64,000 nt of DNA from the NCBI GenBank assembly GCA_002238415.1, contig MPMI01000004.1, positions 62,001 to 126,000 of the forward strand, given 5' to 3'. This document shows, piece by piece, positions 23,597 through 31,860 of this stretch. The stretch is from Desulfurellaceae bacterium bin18. Its GTDB lineage: Bacteria > Desulfobacterota > Binatia > Bin18. The notes below the pieces were generated by a model. The model was not told where the DNA came from. It made no database searches and saw only the letters and a list, made by a program, of their open reading frames with translations. The translations under genes were made by a program, and so were the position numbers. How positions within the stretch are numbered: the first letter of the stretch is position 1; each line of letters opens with the position of its first letter.

Positions 23597-23628
23597 GCCC
23601 TCTCCCGATGAGCCTGTTGGGAGAGGGC
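23597..23628. terminator. Terminator-like class A palindrome
   Basis: A perfect 10-bp stem, GCCCTCTCCC (23597-23606) with GGGAGAGGGC (23619-23628) and a 12-base loop, lies 25 bases after the MaoC stop. No T-run follows, so termination is inferred. Confidence 0.5.
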
Positions 23629-23739
23629 GTACACAGCTATACACAATTGGCGGCCACTAAGCTTCGACATTCGCTGCCAAGCTGTATGCCCTGGATTGTC
23701 ATTCTACTTTTCCCTTGTAGACCGTGATACAGAGAGGAC

Positions 23740-23994
23740 ATGGAACATGCAGTTCTTGATCGTTTTCTGAGGCCGTTCGCTGAATGCCTGACACCGGAAG
23801 TCGCTCAGCGAATCGTGGACCTTGAACTCGACCCACACTCTCAATCGAGGCTTGACGAGCTTGCTGCTAAAGCCAATGAGGGACATTTGACCGACGACGA
23901 ACGACAGGAGTATGAGGAGTTTGTCGAAGGTATTGACCTCATGGGCATTCTCAAGGCCCGAGCGCGAACTGTCCTGGTGAAACACCCGTCATAA
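23740..23994 (+). CDS. Small acidic conserved protein linked to an HNH nuclease
   Basis: An 84-residue helical acidic protein. Its layout (FLRPFAECLTPEVAQRIVDL, ARLDELAAKANEG-like region, LTDDERQEYEEFVEGIDLMG then ILKARAR) matches a widespread but unnamed small family normally found directly before HNH endonuclease genes. Its stop overlaps the next start by one base (TAATG), so translation is coupled. Its acidity and placement fit a partner or inhibitor of the nuclease, possibly an antitoxin-like role; this is inference. Confidence 0.6.
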   Translation: MEHAVLDRFLRPFAECLTPEVAQRIVDLELDPHSQSRLDELAAKANEGHLTDDERQEYEEFVEGIDLMGILKARARTVLVKHPS

Positions 23995-24389
23995 TGGATG
24001 CTGCTGCCCGCCACCTGGTACGCCAGCGGGCGGGAAACTGTTGCGAGTACTGTCGACTACCGCAGGAAGCCGTGGATGCAACGTTCCATGTTGAGCACGT
24101 TATCGCATTGCAGCATGGCGGCACTGACGACCCATCCAATCTGGCCCTCGCTTGTGATCGCTGCAACCTCCATAAAGGACCGAATCTTACAAGTATCGAT
24201 CCTGAGACTGGCGCTATCGTTCCATTATTCCACCCGCGAAAGGATAACTGGAATGCTCACTTCGCCTTTCATGGTCCACGCATTATCGGCCTTTCTCCGC
24301 AGGGTCGAGCAACCGTTCAACTCCTCAATATAAACGCTACGCGACGTGTCCAATTGCGAGTTGAACTGAAAGCTACTGGAGGAATGTGA
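23994..24389 (+). CDS. HNH endonuclease
   Basis: A 131-residue HNH nuclease. The zinc and catalytic residues are visible: CEYCRLPQEAVDATFHVEH (CxxC followed by H-x-E-H), IALQHGGTDDPSNLALAC and CDRCNLHKG (CxxC-N). The remaining part (PETGAIVPLFHPRKDNW, HFAFHGPRIIGLSPQGRATV) is a conserved C-terminal extension of this small-nuclease group. It starts on the stop codon of the small acidic protein. The biological target of such pairs is not known to me; genome defence or a mobile toxin-like unit are possibilities. Confidence 0.85.
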   Translation: MDAAARHLVRQRAGNCCEYCRLPQEAVDATFHVEHVIALQHGGTDDPSNLALACDRCNLHKGPNLTSIDPETGAIVPLFHPRKDNWNAHFAFHGPRIIGLSPQGRATVQLLNINATRRVQLRVELKATGGM

Positions 24390-24405
24390 CAACCTATTCT
24401 CACCG

Positions 24406-25581
24406 CTATCCTTCCAGACTTCGCGTGAGGTTTGTCATCATACGCCACGGCAGGGCAGGCCCGGCTTCGCGGGTCTGATATTGGTCCCCGCCATAGATGA
24501 GATAAGACTGTCGCACCTGCTCTTTTGCCAGGTGTTGATAGTATTCGAGACCAAGAAAAAAATCGGCGTTCAGGGTGGCACCGGATTTGATTTCGAGCGC
24601 GGTCACCTGATCGCCCCAGTCGATGAGCATATCGACCTCCTTGCCCTTGTGATCCCGCCAGAAATGGAGCGGCAACTGCTTTCGGTGGTGGGCGTTCCAT
24701 TTGTACAGCTCGCTGACGACCCAGCACTCAAACAGGTTGCCCCGGAGGGCGTGCAGGCGCAGTTCGTCTGCTGAACGGATGCCGAGCAGTCGGCTCGCGA
24801 GCCCGGTGTCGTAGAAATAGAGCTTCGGTCGCTTGATCAAGCGTTTAGAGAAATTGCGGTGGTGAGGTGTGAGGCGGTAGGCGATATAGCTCGCTTCCAG
24901 AACGGAAAGCCAGGCATTGGCCGTATTATGGGTGATACCAGCATCGTTCGCGAGTCCGCTCAGGTCGAGCACCTGCCCGATTCGTCCGGCACAAAGTCGT
25001 ACAAAGGTTTGAAAAACATGGATATTTTGGACAGCTGTAATCTGACGGACATCCCGTTCGACATAGGTACGGATGTAACCCCCGTACCAGTCGAGCGGAT
25101 CGAGGTCGCGGTCGAACAGGGGGGGATACTGTCCTGTGAAGAGTAAGTGATCGAGCGACGGAATCTGGACATCGGCTGCCTGCAACTCAGCGAAGGAAAA
25201 GGGCAAGAGGTCGAACAGCGCCATTCGTCCAGCCAGCGTTTGCGAAATCCCATCAAGAAGACCAAAGCGCTGAGAGCCTGTGAGGACGAAAAATCCTGGC
25301 TCCTGGCGTTCATCCACAATCCTTTGGATATAAGAGAAAAGGTCAGGAGCCCTTTGGACCTCGTCGAGAATAGCGCCCTTGGGGAAGCCTCCGAGAAACC
25401 GCCTTGGATCAGACAGCGCAAAGTCCAACTGGTCCGGGTCTTCTAAGCTGATGTAGGCCTTATCTGGAAAAACCGAACGCGACAGCGTTGTTTTCCCTGA
25501 CTGACGCGGCCCGGTTATGGCGACGACAGGAGAGCCTTGCGCGGCTTGACGTAGAGCTGGGACCACTTCCCTTTCGGTCAT
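24406..25581 (-). CDS. DUF4143-type AAA+ ATPase
   Basis: A 391-residue ATPase of the AAA_14/DUF4143 family. Walker A is at 24-31 (GPRQSGKT), and Walker B is ILDEVQRAPDL (D73, E74). The sensor region is FVLTGSQRFGLL. The C-terminal domain has FYDTGLASRLLGI, LRGNLFECWVVSELYK and the nuclease-like FWRDHKGKEVDMLIDW and ALEIKSGATL, which is a PD-(D/E)XK pattern (E-V-D and E-I-K). Function is unproven; the family is common in accessory regions. The start has no Shine-Dalgarno, in line with a promoter whose start site falls just before the ATG. Confidence 0.85.
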   Translation of the reverse strand: MTEREVVPALRQAAQGSPVVAITGPRQSGKTTLSRSVFPDKAYISLEDPDQLDFALSDPRRFLGGFPKGAILDEVQRAPDLFSYIQRIVDERQEPGFFVLTGSQRFGLLDGISQTLAGRMALFDLLPFSFAELQAADVQIPSLDHLLFTGQYPPLFDRDLDPLDWYGGYIRTYVERDVRQITAVQNIHVFQTFVRLCAGRIGQVLDLSGLANDAGITHNTANAWLSVLEASYIAYRLTPHHRNFSKRLIKRPKLYFYDTGLASRLLGIRSADELRLHALRGNLFECWVVSELYKWNAHHRKQLPLHFWRDHKGKEVDMLIDWGDQVTALEIKSGATLNADFFLGLEYYQHLAKEQVRQSYLIYGGDQYQTREAGPALPWRMMTNLTRSLEG

Positions 25582-25589
25582 AAGTGTAG

Positions 25590-25618
25590 ATAATATAATG
25601 ATAAGTACAATATTTCAA
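25590..25618 (-). promoter_or_regulatory. Sigma70-type promoter, near-leaderless, for the DUF4143 ATPase
   Basis: On the reverse strand TTGAAA (25618-25613) and TATTAT (25595-25590) are 17 bases apart. The start codon lies only eight bases after the -10 box, so the transcript would have almost no leader. The stretch is strongly AT-rich. Confidence 0.5.
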
Positions 25619-25771
25619 TCATTTTAATAAAAAGTACTATCCAAATTGAAGCCTTAGAACTACCATAAGTAGACGGGAGAGAGCACCGGCGGCTAAGGTT
25701 CTGTCTGGTCTTTATGGGCTGGGCGTCGTATGGTGACGATATCTTGTCATACGAGCATTGCGAGGAGCGCT

Positions 25772-26503
25772 ATGGATACTGAAGCCATTCGGCAAGCACG
25801 CATTGATCTCACTGCCATACTGCGCTGGGCAGACCGGCTCGGCCTGAGTGAGGGCATCTGCAATCACTTCAGCCTTGTCGTTCCAGGCACGACGGATCGC
25901 TTTCTGATCAACCCTCAGGGCCTTCATTGGTCTGAGATGCAGACAAGCGACCTGCTCGTTGTTGACCCGGATGGGAACGTGATCGAAGGGAAGTGGCAGG
26001 TTGAGCCCACCGCGTTCTTCATTCACTCCCAGATTCACCGCGGTAACCCGTCTGCCCAGTGCGTGCTTCACACCCATATGCCGTATGCGACCGCTCTGTG
26101 CGCAATCGATGGCGGTCGTCTCGAATGGATCAGTCAAAATGCGCTGCGCTTCTATGAGCGGGTTGCGTATGAAGAGGCATACAACGGCCTTGCCCTGGAC
26201 GAGGCGGAAGGGCAGCGGCTCAGGGAGAAGCTGGCCGATGGGAAGGTTGCCTTTCTCGCCAACCACGGCGTAATCGTGACCGGGCCGGACGTGGCAACCG
26301 CGTTCGACGACTTATACTACCTGGAGCGGGCGTGCATGGTTCAGGTGCTGGCTCACTCAACAGGCTTGCCGCTCAAACGCATCTCCGATCAAGTGTGTCG
26401 TCACACCAGTGAGCAGTTTGAAACGGCACGCCAACAAGCCGTCCTTCATCTGGAAGCGATCAAACGGATGCTGAAACGGGAGGCTCCCGCATTCCTGGAG
26501 TAA
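25772..26503 (+). CDS. Class II aldolase/adducin family protein
   Basis: A 243-residue class II aldolase-type enzyme (fuculose-phosphate aldolase/adducin fold). The zinc-binding histidines are in CVLHTHMPYATAL (H100, H102), with the later His in ANHGVIVTGPD. EGICNHFSLVVPG and EPTAFFIHSQIH are family-typical. An upstream ATG at 25730 is in frame, but GCGAGGAG supports 25772. Members cleave or decarboxylate sugar phosphates or hydroxy-keto acids, so the substrate is open. It converges with the MBL hydrolase gene. Confidence 0.85.
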   Translation: MDTEAIRQARIDLTAILRWADRLGLSEGICNHFSLVVPGTTDRFLINPQGLHWSEMQTSDLLVVDPDGNVIEGKWQVEPTAFFIHSQIHRGNPSAQCVLHTHMPYATALCAIDGGRLEWISQNALRFYERVAYEEAYNGLALDEAEGQRLREKLADGKVAFLANHGVIVTGPDVATAFDDLYYLERACMVQVLAHSTGLPLKRISDQVCRHTSEQFETARQQAVLHLEAIKRMLKREAPAFLE

Positions 26504-26557
26504 GTTCAATACGGAAAGGTCTAAGGAGAGCCGGGCCGTGACGTAGCCCGAGCGTAA

Positions 26558-26579
26558 GGTGGGTCCAAGAGGACCCACC
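26558..26579. terminator. Hairpin between convergent genes
   Basis: GGTGGGTCC (26558-26566) and GGACCCACC (26571-26579) form a perfect 9-bp stem with a four-base loop. It lies between the ends of the aldolase gene and the metallo-hydrolase gene and could stop transcription from both sides. Confidence 0.5.
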
Positions 26580-26590
26580 CTGCGGTGCTT

Positions 26591-27478
26591 TTAGACGTCC
26601 AGACGATAGCCAGCGCCGTCTCGGACCAGCTTGCCGGCGGTCGGCCCAGCAAAGTGGGTGCCGATAATCAGCGTCGGCGTATCCGCAAACTGCTCAAAGG
26701 TCCGCCAGCGGGTCGCCAGCGCCATATTGTTGTCGATATCGAACGGCGTGCAGATATTCGGGTCGTGGAACTGGATTGGGTGATGAATGAAGTCCCCGGT
26801 AATCATGGCCGCCTCGCCATTGGACTCAACCACGACCGAGCAGTGGCCGGGCGTATGACCCGGCGTCGGGATCAGCCGCACCCCTTCGCAAATCGTCGTC
26901 GGCGCGTCGATCGACTTGGCCAGACCGGCATCGAAAACCGGCTGCATGGAGTCCTCAAAGACGCGGCGTTGAATATTGAAGAAATCCACCGCATCGGCCG
27001 GCAGGCTGGCGATCATATCGTCGTCAATATTGCCAAACAGCTCCAGCTCTTTCTGATCCATCAGATAGGACGCCTTCGGAAACGTCGGAACCCATTTGCC
27101 ATCGACCAGCTGCGTGTTCCAGCCGACATGGTCAAGATGCAGGTGGGTGCACATGACGTAGTCGATGCCGTCCGGGTCGTAACCGGCCGCCTTCATGTTG
27201 TCCAGAAACGAGGTAGACAGATTGCTCATGATTTCCATGGGGGCGCGGTTGCGGTCGTTGCCGATACAGGTGTCCACCACCACGGTCGCACCGGGCGTGT
27301 CCACGATCAGCGAATGAATGCTCAGCGAGAGCGCCCCTTCGGGTGTAACGAAGTGGGGAAAGAGCCACTCGACCTGTTTCACGACCTCGGGTGTTGCGGT
27401 CGGCAGCACATCCGAAAATTCCGGATACACGATCTCCTCAACCTTCGTGATTTTAGTATCACCTATCTGCCAATGCAT
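26591..27478 (-). CDS. MBL-fold metallo-hydrolase
   Basis: A 295-residue metallo-beta-lactamase-fold hydrolase. The metal motif CTHLHLDHVGW is at 110-120 (H112, H114, D116, H117). It is followed by TPGHTPGHCSVVVE, ITGDFIHHPI and IGTHFAGPTAG, which supply the remaining ligands. This arrangement is that of lactonases and related hydrolases (AHL-lactonase-like or 4-pyridoxolactonase-like subgroups). AGGAGG precedes the ATG. It lies 99 bp after the VOC gene on the same strand and may be cotranscribed with it. Confidence 0.87.
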   Translation of the reverse strand: MHWQIGDTKITKVEEIVYPEFSDVLPTATPEVVKQVEWLFPHFVTPEGALSLSIHSLIVDTPGATVVVDTCIGNDRNRAPMEIMSNLSTSFLDNMKAAGYDPDGIDYVMCTHLHLDHVGWNTQLVDGKWVPTFPKASYLMDQKELELFGNIDDDMIASLPADAVDFFNIQRRVFEDSMQPVFDAGLAKSIDAPTTICEGVRLIPTPGHTPGHCSVVVESNGEAAMITGDFIHHPIQFHDPNICTPFDIDNNMALATRWRTFEQFADTPTLIIGTHFAGPTAGKLVRDGAGYRLDV

Positions 27479-27577
27479 AATGTCCTCCTGTTCTCTGCAT
27501 TGTTCTGGCGTTTTTGTTGCTTGGTGTTGGGCCTTTTCCCGCTTCCACTAGGGAAGCGGGCTTGCTTTACAACTGGT

Positions 27578-28102
27578 CTATAACGGTCCCGGTCGGACGG
27601 GGTCTTTGCCGTCCCAGTTTTTTGCTGCGTTCTCAACTAGCATAAACAAATCCTTGAAGACAGCGTGATTGTCCCACAGCTCGGTATAATGACCGATGGT
27701 GTTGACCGTGTCAAAATACACCAGTTCGGCATTGCCGACCGTGCACTCAAACGCGGCCTCATGGCCCAGCTCTTTATACTGGGCATAGGTGGCTTTATAA
27801 TCTTCGGGCATCAGGCCGAAATGATGCACGCCAACCCGACCGGCATCCAGGAACTCTTTGTAGACGGATGGCTCGTCGTTATGTTGCACAATCAACTCGA
27901 TCTGGAGGGCGCCGCTATTGCCCAGGGCTAAGGTCACATCCACATTCGAGGGGTTGCCCCGGTAACGCTGATTTCTGAGCGGACAGTGTTCAAACAAATA
28001 GAACGGCCCCACTTTCAGCACATCCACCCAGTATTTGAGGGCGGCGTCCATGTCTCTGACCACATAGGCCAACTGACGAACGGTATGCAGCGGTTGTGTC
28101 AT
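27578..28102 (-). CDS. VOC-family (glyoxalase_4-like) protein
   Basis: A 174-residue protein of the VOC superfamily. VRQLAYVVRDMDAALKYWVD starts the fold; GPFYLFEHCPLRNQRYRGNP, ELIVQHNDEPSVYKEFLDAG, VGVHHFGLMPEDYKATY and HYTELWDNHAVFKDL complete it. The His/Glu residues of these strands are probable metal ligands. AAGGGGGG fixes the start at 28102. It resembles methylmalonyl-CoA-epimerase- or 3-demethylubiquinone-like VOC proteins only in general fold. The reaction is unknown. Confidence 0.75.
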   Translation of the reverse strand: MTQPLHTVRQLAYVVRDMDAALKYWVDVLKVGPFYLFEHCPLRNQRYRGNPSNVDVTLALGNSGALQIELIVQHNDEPSVYKEFLDAGRVGVHHFGLMPEDYKATYAQYKELGHEAAFECTVGNAELVYFDTVNTIGHYTELWDNHAVFKDLFMLVENAAKNWDGKDPVRPGPL

Positions 28103-28287
28103 CTGAGTCCCCCCTTGTGTAAACATTCGATCGCGGTCAGGATCAGGCAATTGAGCCAGCCGGACTGTTAGCGTCTTAGCTTACATCGAAGTGATCGACA
28201 AGGATGAGTGCTCATCAGTGTGGTCAGGCGGGTGAGGAACCCGGCTGACATGCCTGAGGCGGATGTAAGTGTTAAGAGGAGGACTCT

Positions 28288-28536
28288 TTGGATTCGCCAA
28301 AAATTGAGTACCCCTGCACCTGGTCGTTCAAGATCATTGGTTCTGATACGGCCCAGATAACGGATGCCATAGTCGCGATGCTTGAGGCATTTGAATATCA
28401 GTTCAGTGAATCGCGCCACAGTCGGACAGGAAAGTACACATCCTTCAATCTCTCCGTTCACGTCAAAAGCGAAGCAGAGCGGCTGACCATATTCAGCGGC
28501 CTCAAGCATATTCCGAGTGTCAAAGTAATCCTGTAA
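28288..28536 (+). CDS. DUF493 family protein (YbeD-like), TTG start
   Basis: An 82-residue ACT-like small protein. YPCTWSFKIIGSDTAQITDA, ESRHSRTGKYTSFNLSVHV and GLKHIPSVKVIL match the DUF493/YbeD pattern. In E. coli the family member is an uncharacterised regulator-like protein. No ATG is available; TTG at 28288 is preceded by AAGAGGAGG at suitable spacing. The LLM oxidoreductase gene follows 33 bp later with its own AAGGAGA site, so the two may be cotranscribed. Confidence 0.8.
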   Translation: MDSPKIEYPCTWSFKIIGSDTAQITDAIVAMLEAFEYQFSESRHSRTGKYTSFNLSVHVKSEAERLTIFSGLKHIPSVKVIL

Positions 28537-28569
28537 GTAAGGAGACGCCCGTCAGGAAGGAGACGCCAT

Positions 28570-29799
28570 ATGAAGTTTATGTATTTTTGTCTGCCGTCCA
28601 TTCCGGCTACTCCCCAAGAACGAAAAGACCTCCGACCCATTGCTCACCACACCGAGCGCTGGCAAAAAATGTTCGACGAGGTTGCCGAGATTGCGCGCAT
28701 GGTGGAAGACCTGGGCTTCACCGGCGTCGCCTTTCCCGAGCACCATCTGCATACCGAAGGCATGGAGATCGGCAGTCTGCCCCTTCTGACCCAATACGTC
28801 ATTCACCAGACCTCAACGCTCAAGGTCGGTCCTATCGGCTATGTCCTGCCGGGCTGGAACCCGTTGCGGCTCGCCCTGGAGATTGCCTGGCTCGACCAAC
28901 TCACCAAAGGGCGCACGCACGTCGGATTTGCCCGCGGGTATCAATCCCGCTGGATCAGTCCCATGGCACAGAAGATTCACATCGGCGCGACGACCAGCGA
29001 TCAGAGCGACATCGATGTGCGTAATCGCGAGGCGTTTGAGGAGGTGTTTCAGATTTTGAAACTGGCCTGGAAGGATGAACCCTTTCGGTTCAAGGGCAAA
29101 CACTACGAGTATCCGTATCCCTATGAGGAGGGTACGCCCTGGCAGGCCCACGAATGGACGCGCGAACACGGCTCTCCGGGCGAGGTCGATGACAACGGCC
29201 GGGTCCAGATGATCGATGTCGTACCCAAGCCGTATCAGAAACCCCACCCCACCCTCTTCCAGGCCTTCTCCATGAGCGAGGCTACCGTCCGCTGGTGTGC
29301 CAGGGAGAACATCGTGCCAACCCTGTTCATCTCCGACCACGACCAGGTGCGCTTTTTTGCCGAGACCCATGTCGAAGAAGCCAAGACCGCCGGCCGTGCA
29401 CTCAAATTCGGCGAATCGCTCGGCGTGCTACGCGCGATCTATCCCGGAGACACCCAAGAGGCTGCCAGGAAGATGCTCGCCGCCGGCTTTTGTGGCTACG
29501 GCTTTCAGAATTTCTTTTACCACTTCGGCTTTCTTGAAGCCTTCCGCACCGAGGCCGACAACAAAAAATACGGCGAGGGTCCGATGCCTGCCTCCGAAGC
29601 CACCCCCGAGCGGATGATCGGCTCGAATTTTGCCCTGGCCGGAACAACGAGCGATATCCGTCGCGCTATGGATCAGCTCATCGAAGCGGGAAATCCAGAG
29701 TGGTTTATCTGGCAGGGCGACCAGGGCCTCCTGCCGATCGAAGAAGTCAAACGCGCCATCCGGAAAGTCGGCGAGGAAGTCCTGCCACACTATATGTAA
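28570..29799 (+). CDS. LLM-class flavin-dependent oxidoreductase
   Basis: A 409-residue bacterial-luciferase-like monooxygenase that would use FMNH2 or F420. The N-terminal strand MKFMYFCLPSIPATP, FTGVAFPEHHLHTEG, SRWISPMAQKIHIGA and the insertion region IQAFKLAWKDEPFRF-like (FQILKLAWKDEPFRFKGKHY) are typical, as is TGLPEVKPYQKPHPTLFQAF-like KPYQKPHPTLFQAFS. The end carries NFALAGTTSDIRRAMDQLIE, the family's substrate-channel closing block. The oxygenated substrate is unknown. It is only distantly similar to the LLM gene at 39312. Confidence 0.85.
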   Translation: MKFMYFCLPSIPATPQERKDLRPIAHHTERWQKMFDEVAEIARMVEDLGFTGVAFPEHHLHTEGMEIGSLPLLTQYVIHQTSTLKVGPIGYVLPGWNPLRLALEIAWLDQLTKGRTHVGFARGYQSRWISPMAQKIHIGATTSDQSDIDVRNREAFEEVFQILKLAWKDEPFRFKGKHYEYPYPYEEGTPWQAHEWTREHGSPGEVDDNGRVQMIDVVPKPYQKPHPTLFQAFSMSEATVRWCARENIVPTLFISDHDQVRFFAETHVEEAKTAGRALKFGESLGVLRAIYPGDTQEAARKMLAAGFCGYGFQNFFYHFGFLEAFRTEADNKKYGEGPMPASEATPERMIGSNFALAGTTSDIRRAMDQLIEAGNPEWFIWQGDQGLLPIEEVKRAIRKVGEEVLPHYM

Positions 29800-29847
29800 C
29801 CTCCACGACGAGAGATGCAGTTCCGTCGGCTCGGGCAATTCACCATG

Positions 29848-29919
29848 TAGGTCGGGTTAGCCGTAGGCGTAACCCGACATCCCGTCCTTGTCGGATTACG
29901 CTCCGCTAATCCGACCTAC
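29848..29919. repeat. REP-like double hairpin (GTAGGTCGGGTTA...TAATCCGACCTAC)
   Basis: Outer arms GTAGGTCGGGTTA and TAATCCGACCTAC can pair, and two inner palindromes exist (GTCGGGTTA/TAACCCGAC and GTCGGATTA/TAATCCGAC). This type of GTAGGTCGGATTA element is widespread in intergenic spaces of bacteria. The rest of the 425-bp gap (29920-30224) holds no gene that I can support. Confidence 0.7.
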
Positions 29920-30224
29920 TGACTCTATATGTAGCGTGTGTCGGGGCATCTGGCCCGAGCGATTACACGTAATGTTGACAGGGACAAGCGGGATGCTATG
30001 GGGCAGAAGTATGGGTTGATGTCGAGCCGTACTCAGGCAAAGGTGTCGTTCGGACCGATTCATGTTGGGTCAAGGTTCTCCTGACGGAGGAATCCGATGA
30101 AGTTTTGGAGGTTTGGGGGCGAGACGGGATATTGGGATGGGGAAACCATGGGAGACCTACGAACGCTCCAGACTGACTGCTGAATCACCACTCGCTCATC
30201 GTATCGACGCAAGAGGGGGAATCG

Positions 30225-31835
30225 ATGCAAAAAGCAACGCACGGAGCACCAACGTCGCAGGAGACCGGCAACGGCTCGGCGCCCCACCAGCCCAACACTT
30301 CACAACAACAGGTCGTACGCGAGCCGCCAACGGGTAAGGAATTTCTCGAAGGACTACGCGACGGACGAGTCATCTATTTCGATGGCGAATTGGTCAAAGA
30401 TGTCACCACCCACCCCGCCTTTGCCACCAGCGCCCGCTCGTATGCCCGCATGTACGACACGCTCCACGACCCGGAGAAGCATGACCTCTTAACCTACGTG
30501 ACGGAGCGGGGAGCCCGTTCACACAAGTTCTACAAACTCCCGCGTACTCCTCAAGACCTCCTCGAAGCCCGTGATGCCATCGCCGAGTGGGCGCGCTTGA
30601 GTTGGGGAACGCTCTCACGCGGCCCCGATTATAAGGCCGCGTTGGTAGGAACACTGGCCGGGGATGTCGACTTTTATGGTGAGTATGCACCGAACGTCCA
30701 GCGTTGGTATGAGAAGATCGCCGACGAGGTGATGTTCGTCAATCTGAGCCTGGTCAATCCGGCCGGCGACCGCTCAAAGCCGCCGGCCGAGCAGCGCGAT
30801 GTCTATATGCACGTCGTGAAAGAGCGCGACGATGGCATTGTGGTTCGTGGGGCGCGCATGGTCTCCACCGGGGCCGCCTTCAGCCATGTCACCTATATGA
30901 GTCAGTATATCCAGCCGGCTGGACTGGTTGAGGGCGAAGAGGACTTTGCGATCGGATTCTTCGTGCCCTTCACTGCTCCCGGCCTCACCTTTATGGGCCG
31001 GTACTCTTACGAACATCTGGCTAAAAAAATCGGCTCCCCCTTTGACTATCCACTCTCCAGCCGTTTTGACGAGTCTGATCTGAGTATCGTGCTCGACGAC
31101 GTATTTATCCCCTGGGAAGATGTGACGGTCTACCGCAACCCCGCCGTTGTCAACGGCCTCTTCCCCCGCGGCTTTGCCCAGCGGTTTGCCTTTCACGCGG
31201 CTGCACGAACCGCGGTCAAGCTCGATTTTATTTGTGGTTTACTCCTCCGGGCGACAGAAATGCAGCAGAAGACCGGCTTCCGCGAGGTGCAAGCGAAGAT
31301 TGGCGAACTGCTCGGCATGCGGCATAACCTCTGGGCACTGTCCACGGCAATGGCAGCCGATGCCGAACCTGGGCCAGGGGGCTATCTCCTCCCAAAGACC
31401 GAGTACGCGCTTCAGTGGCGTAATATCTACGGCGATGTTTTCAGTACGGCTCGGACGATATTCCATAATCTCCTCTCCGGTAATTTGATCCAGATCCCCT
31501 CCTCTGCCCGAGATTTCAAGAACCCCGCTACTCGTCCGTTACTCGACAAATATTGGAAAGGGGCGACTGCGACGGCAGAGGAGCGAGTCAAGTTGTTGCG
31601 CGTGATCTGGGACCTGTTTTTGACAGAGTTCGCTGGCCGCACAGAGGCCCACGAGCGGAACTTCGCCGGCGGGTATGAAGCGAATCGGGTCGAGACCTAT
31701 CAGGCCGCCGAGCATTCGGGTCTGAACGCCTCGATGAGAGCCATGGTCGACGAGTGCATGAGCCACTATGATCTGGATGGCTGGACAGATGCTACCTGGG
31801 CAGACGTGCCCTGGTCACTCCCGGATTCAGAATAG
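30225..31835 (+). CDS. 4-hydroxyphenylacetate 3-hydroxylase (HpaB)-family protein
   Basis: A 536-residue FADH2-utilising aromatic hydroxylase of the HpaB/PvcC group. GKEFLEGLRDGRVIYFDGEL begins the domain; ARMYDTLHDPEKHDLLTYV and WARLSWGTLSRGPDYKAALV follow. The central EEDFAIGFFVPFTAPGLTFM region and DESDLSIVLDDVFIPWEDV are typical of the flavin-binding part, and RTAVKLDFICGLLLRATEM closes the helical domain. A flavin reductase partner (HpaC) should be needed but none lies nearby. It hydroxylates phenolic compounds in family precedents; the actual substrate is open. Confidence 0.87.
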   Translation: MQKATHGAPTSQETGNGSAPHQPNTSQQQVVREPPTGKEFLEGLRDGRVIYFDGELVKDVTTHPAFATSARSYARMYDTLHDPEKHDLLTYVTERGARSHKFYKLPRTPQDLLEARDAIAEWARLSWGTLSRGPDYKAALVGTLAGDVDFYGEYAPNVQRWYEKIADEVMFVNLSLVNPAGDRSKPPAEQRDVYMHVVKERDDGIVVRGARMVSTGAAFSHVTYMSQYIQPAGLVEGEEDFAIGFFVPFTAPGLTFMGRYSYEHLAKKIGSPFDYPLSSRFDESDLSIVLDDVFIPWEDVTVYRNPAVVNGLFPRGFAQRFAFHAAARTAVKLDFICGLLLRATEMQQKTGFREVQAKIGELLGMRHNLWALSTAMAADAEPGPGGYLLPKTEYALQWRNIYGDVFSTARTIFHNLLSGNLIQIPSSARDFKNPATRPLLDKYWKGATATAEERVKLLRVIWDLFLTEFAGRTEAHERNFAGGYEANRVETYQAAEHSGLNASMRAMVDECMSHYDLDGWTDATWADVPWSLPDSE

Positions 31836-31860
31836 GCAGTGAAGCCGTGTTCGCACGTTC

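Noticed and set aside
26585..27583. A 332-codon forward ORF opposite the MBL hydrolase
   Set aside because: The metallo-hydrolase motifs are on the reverse strand; the forward frame has many Arg/His-rich shadow features and no domain.
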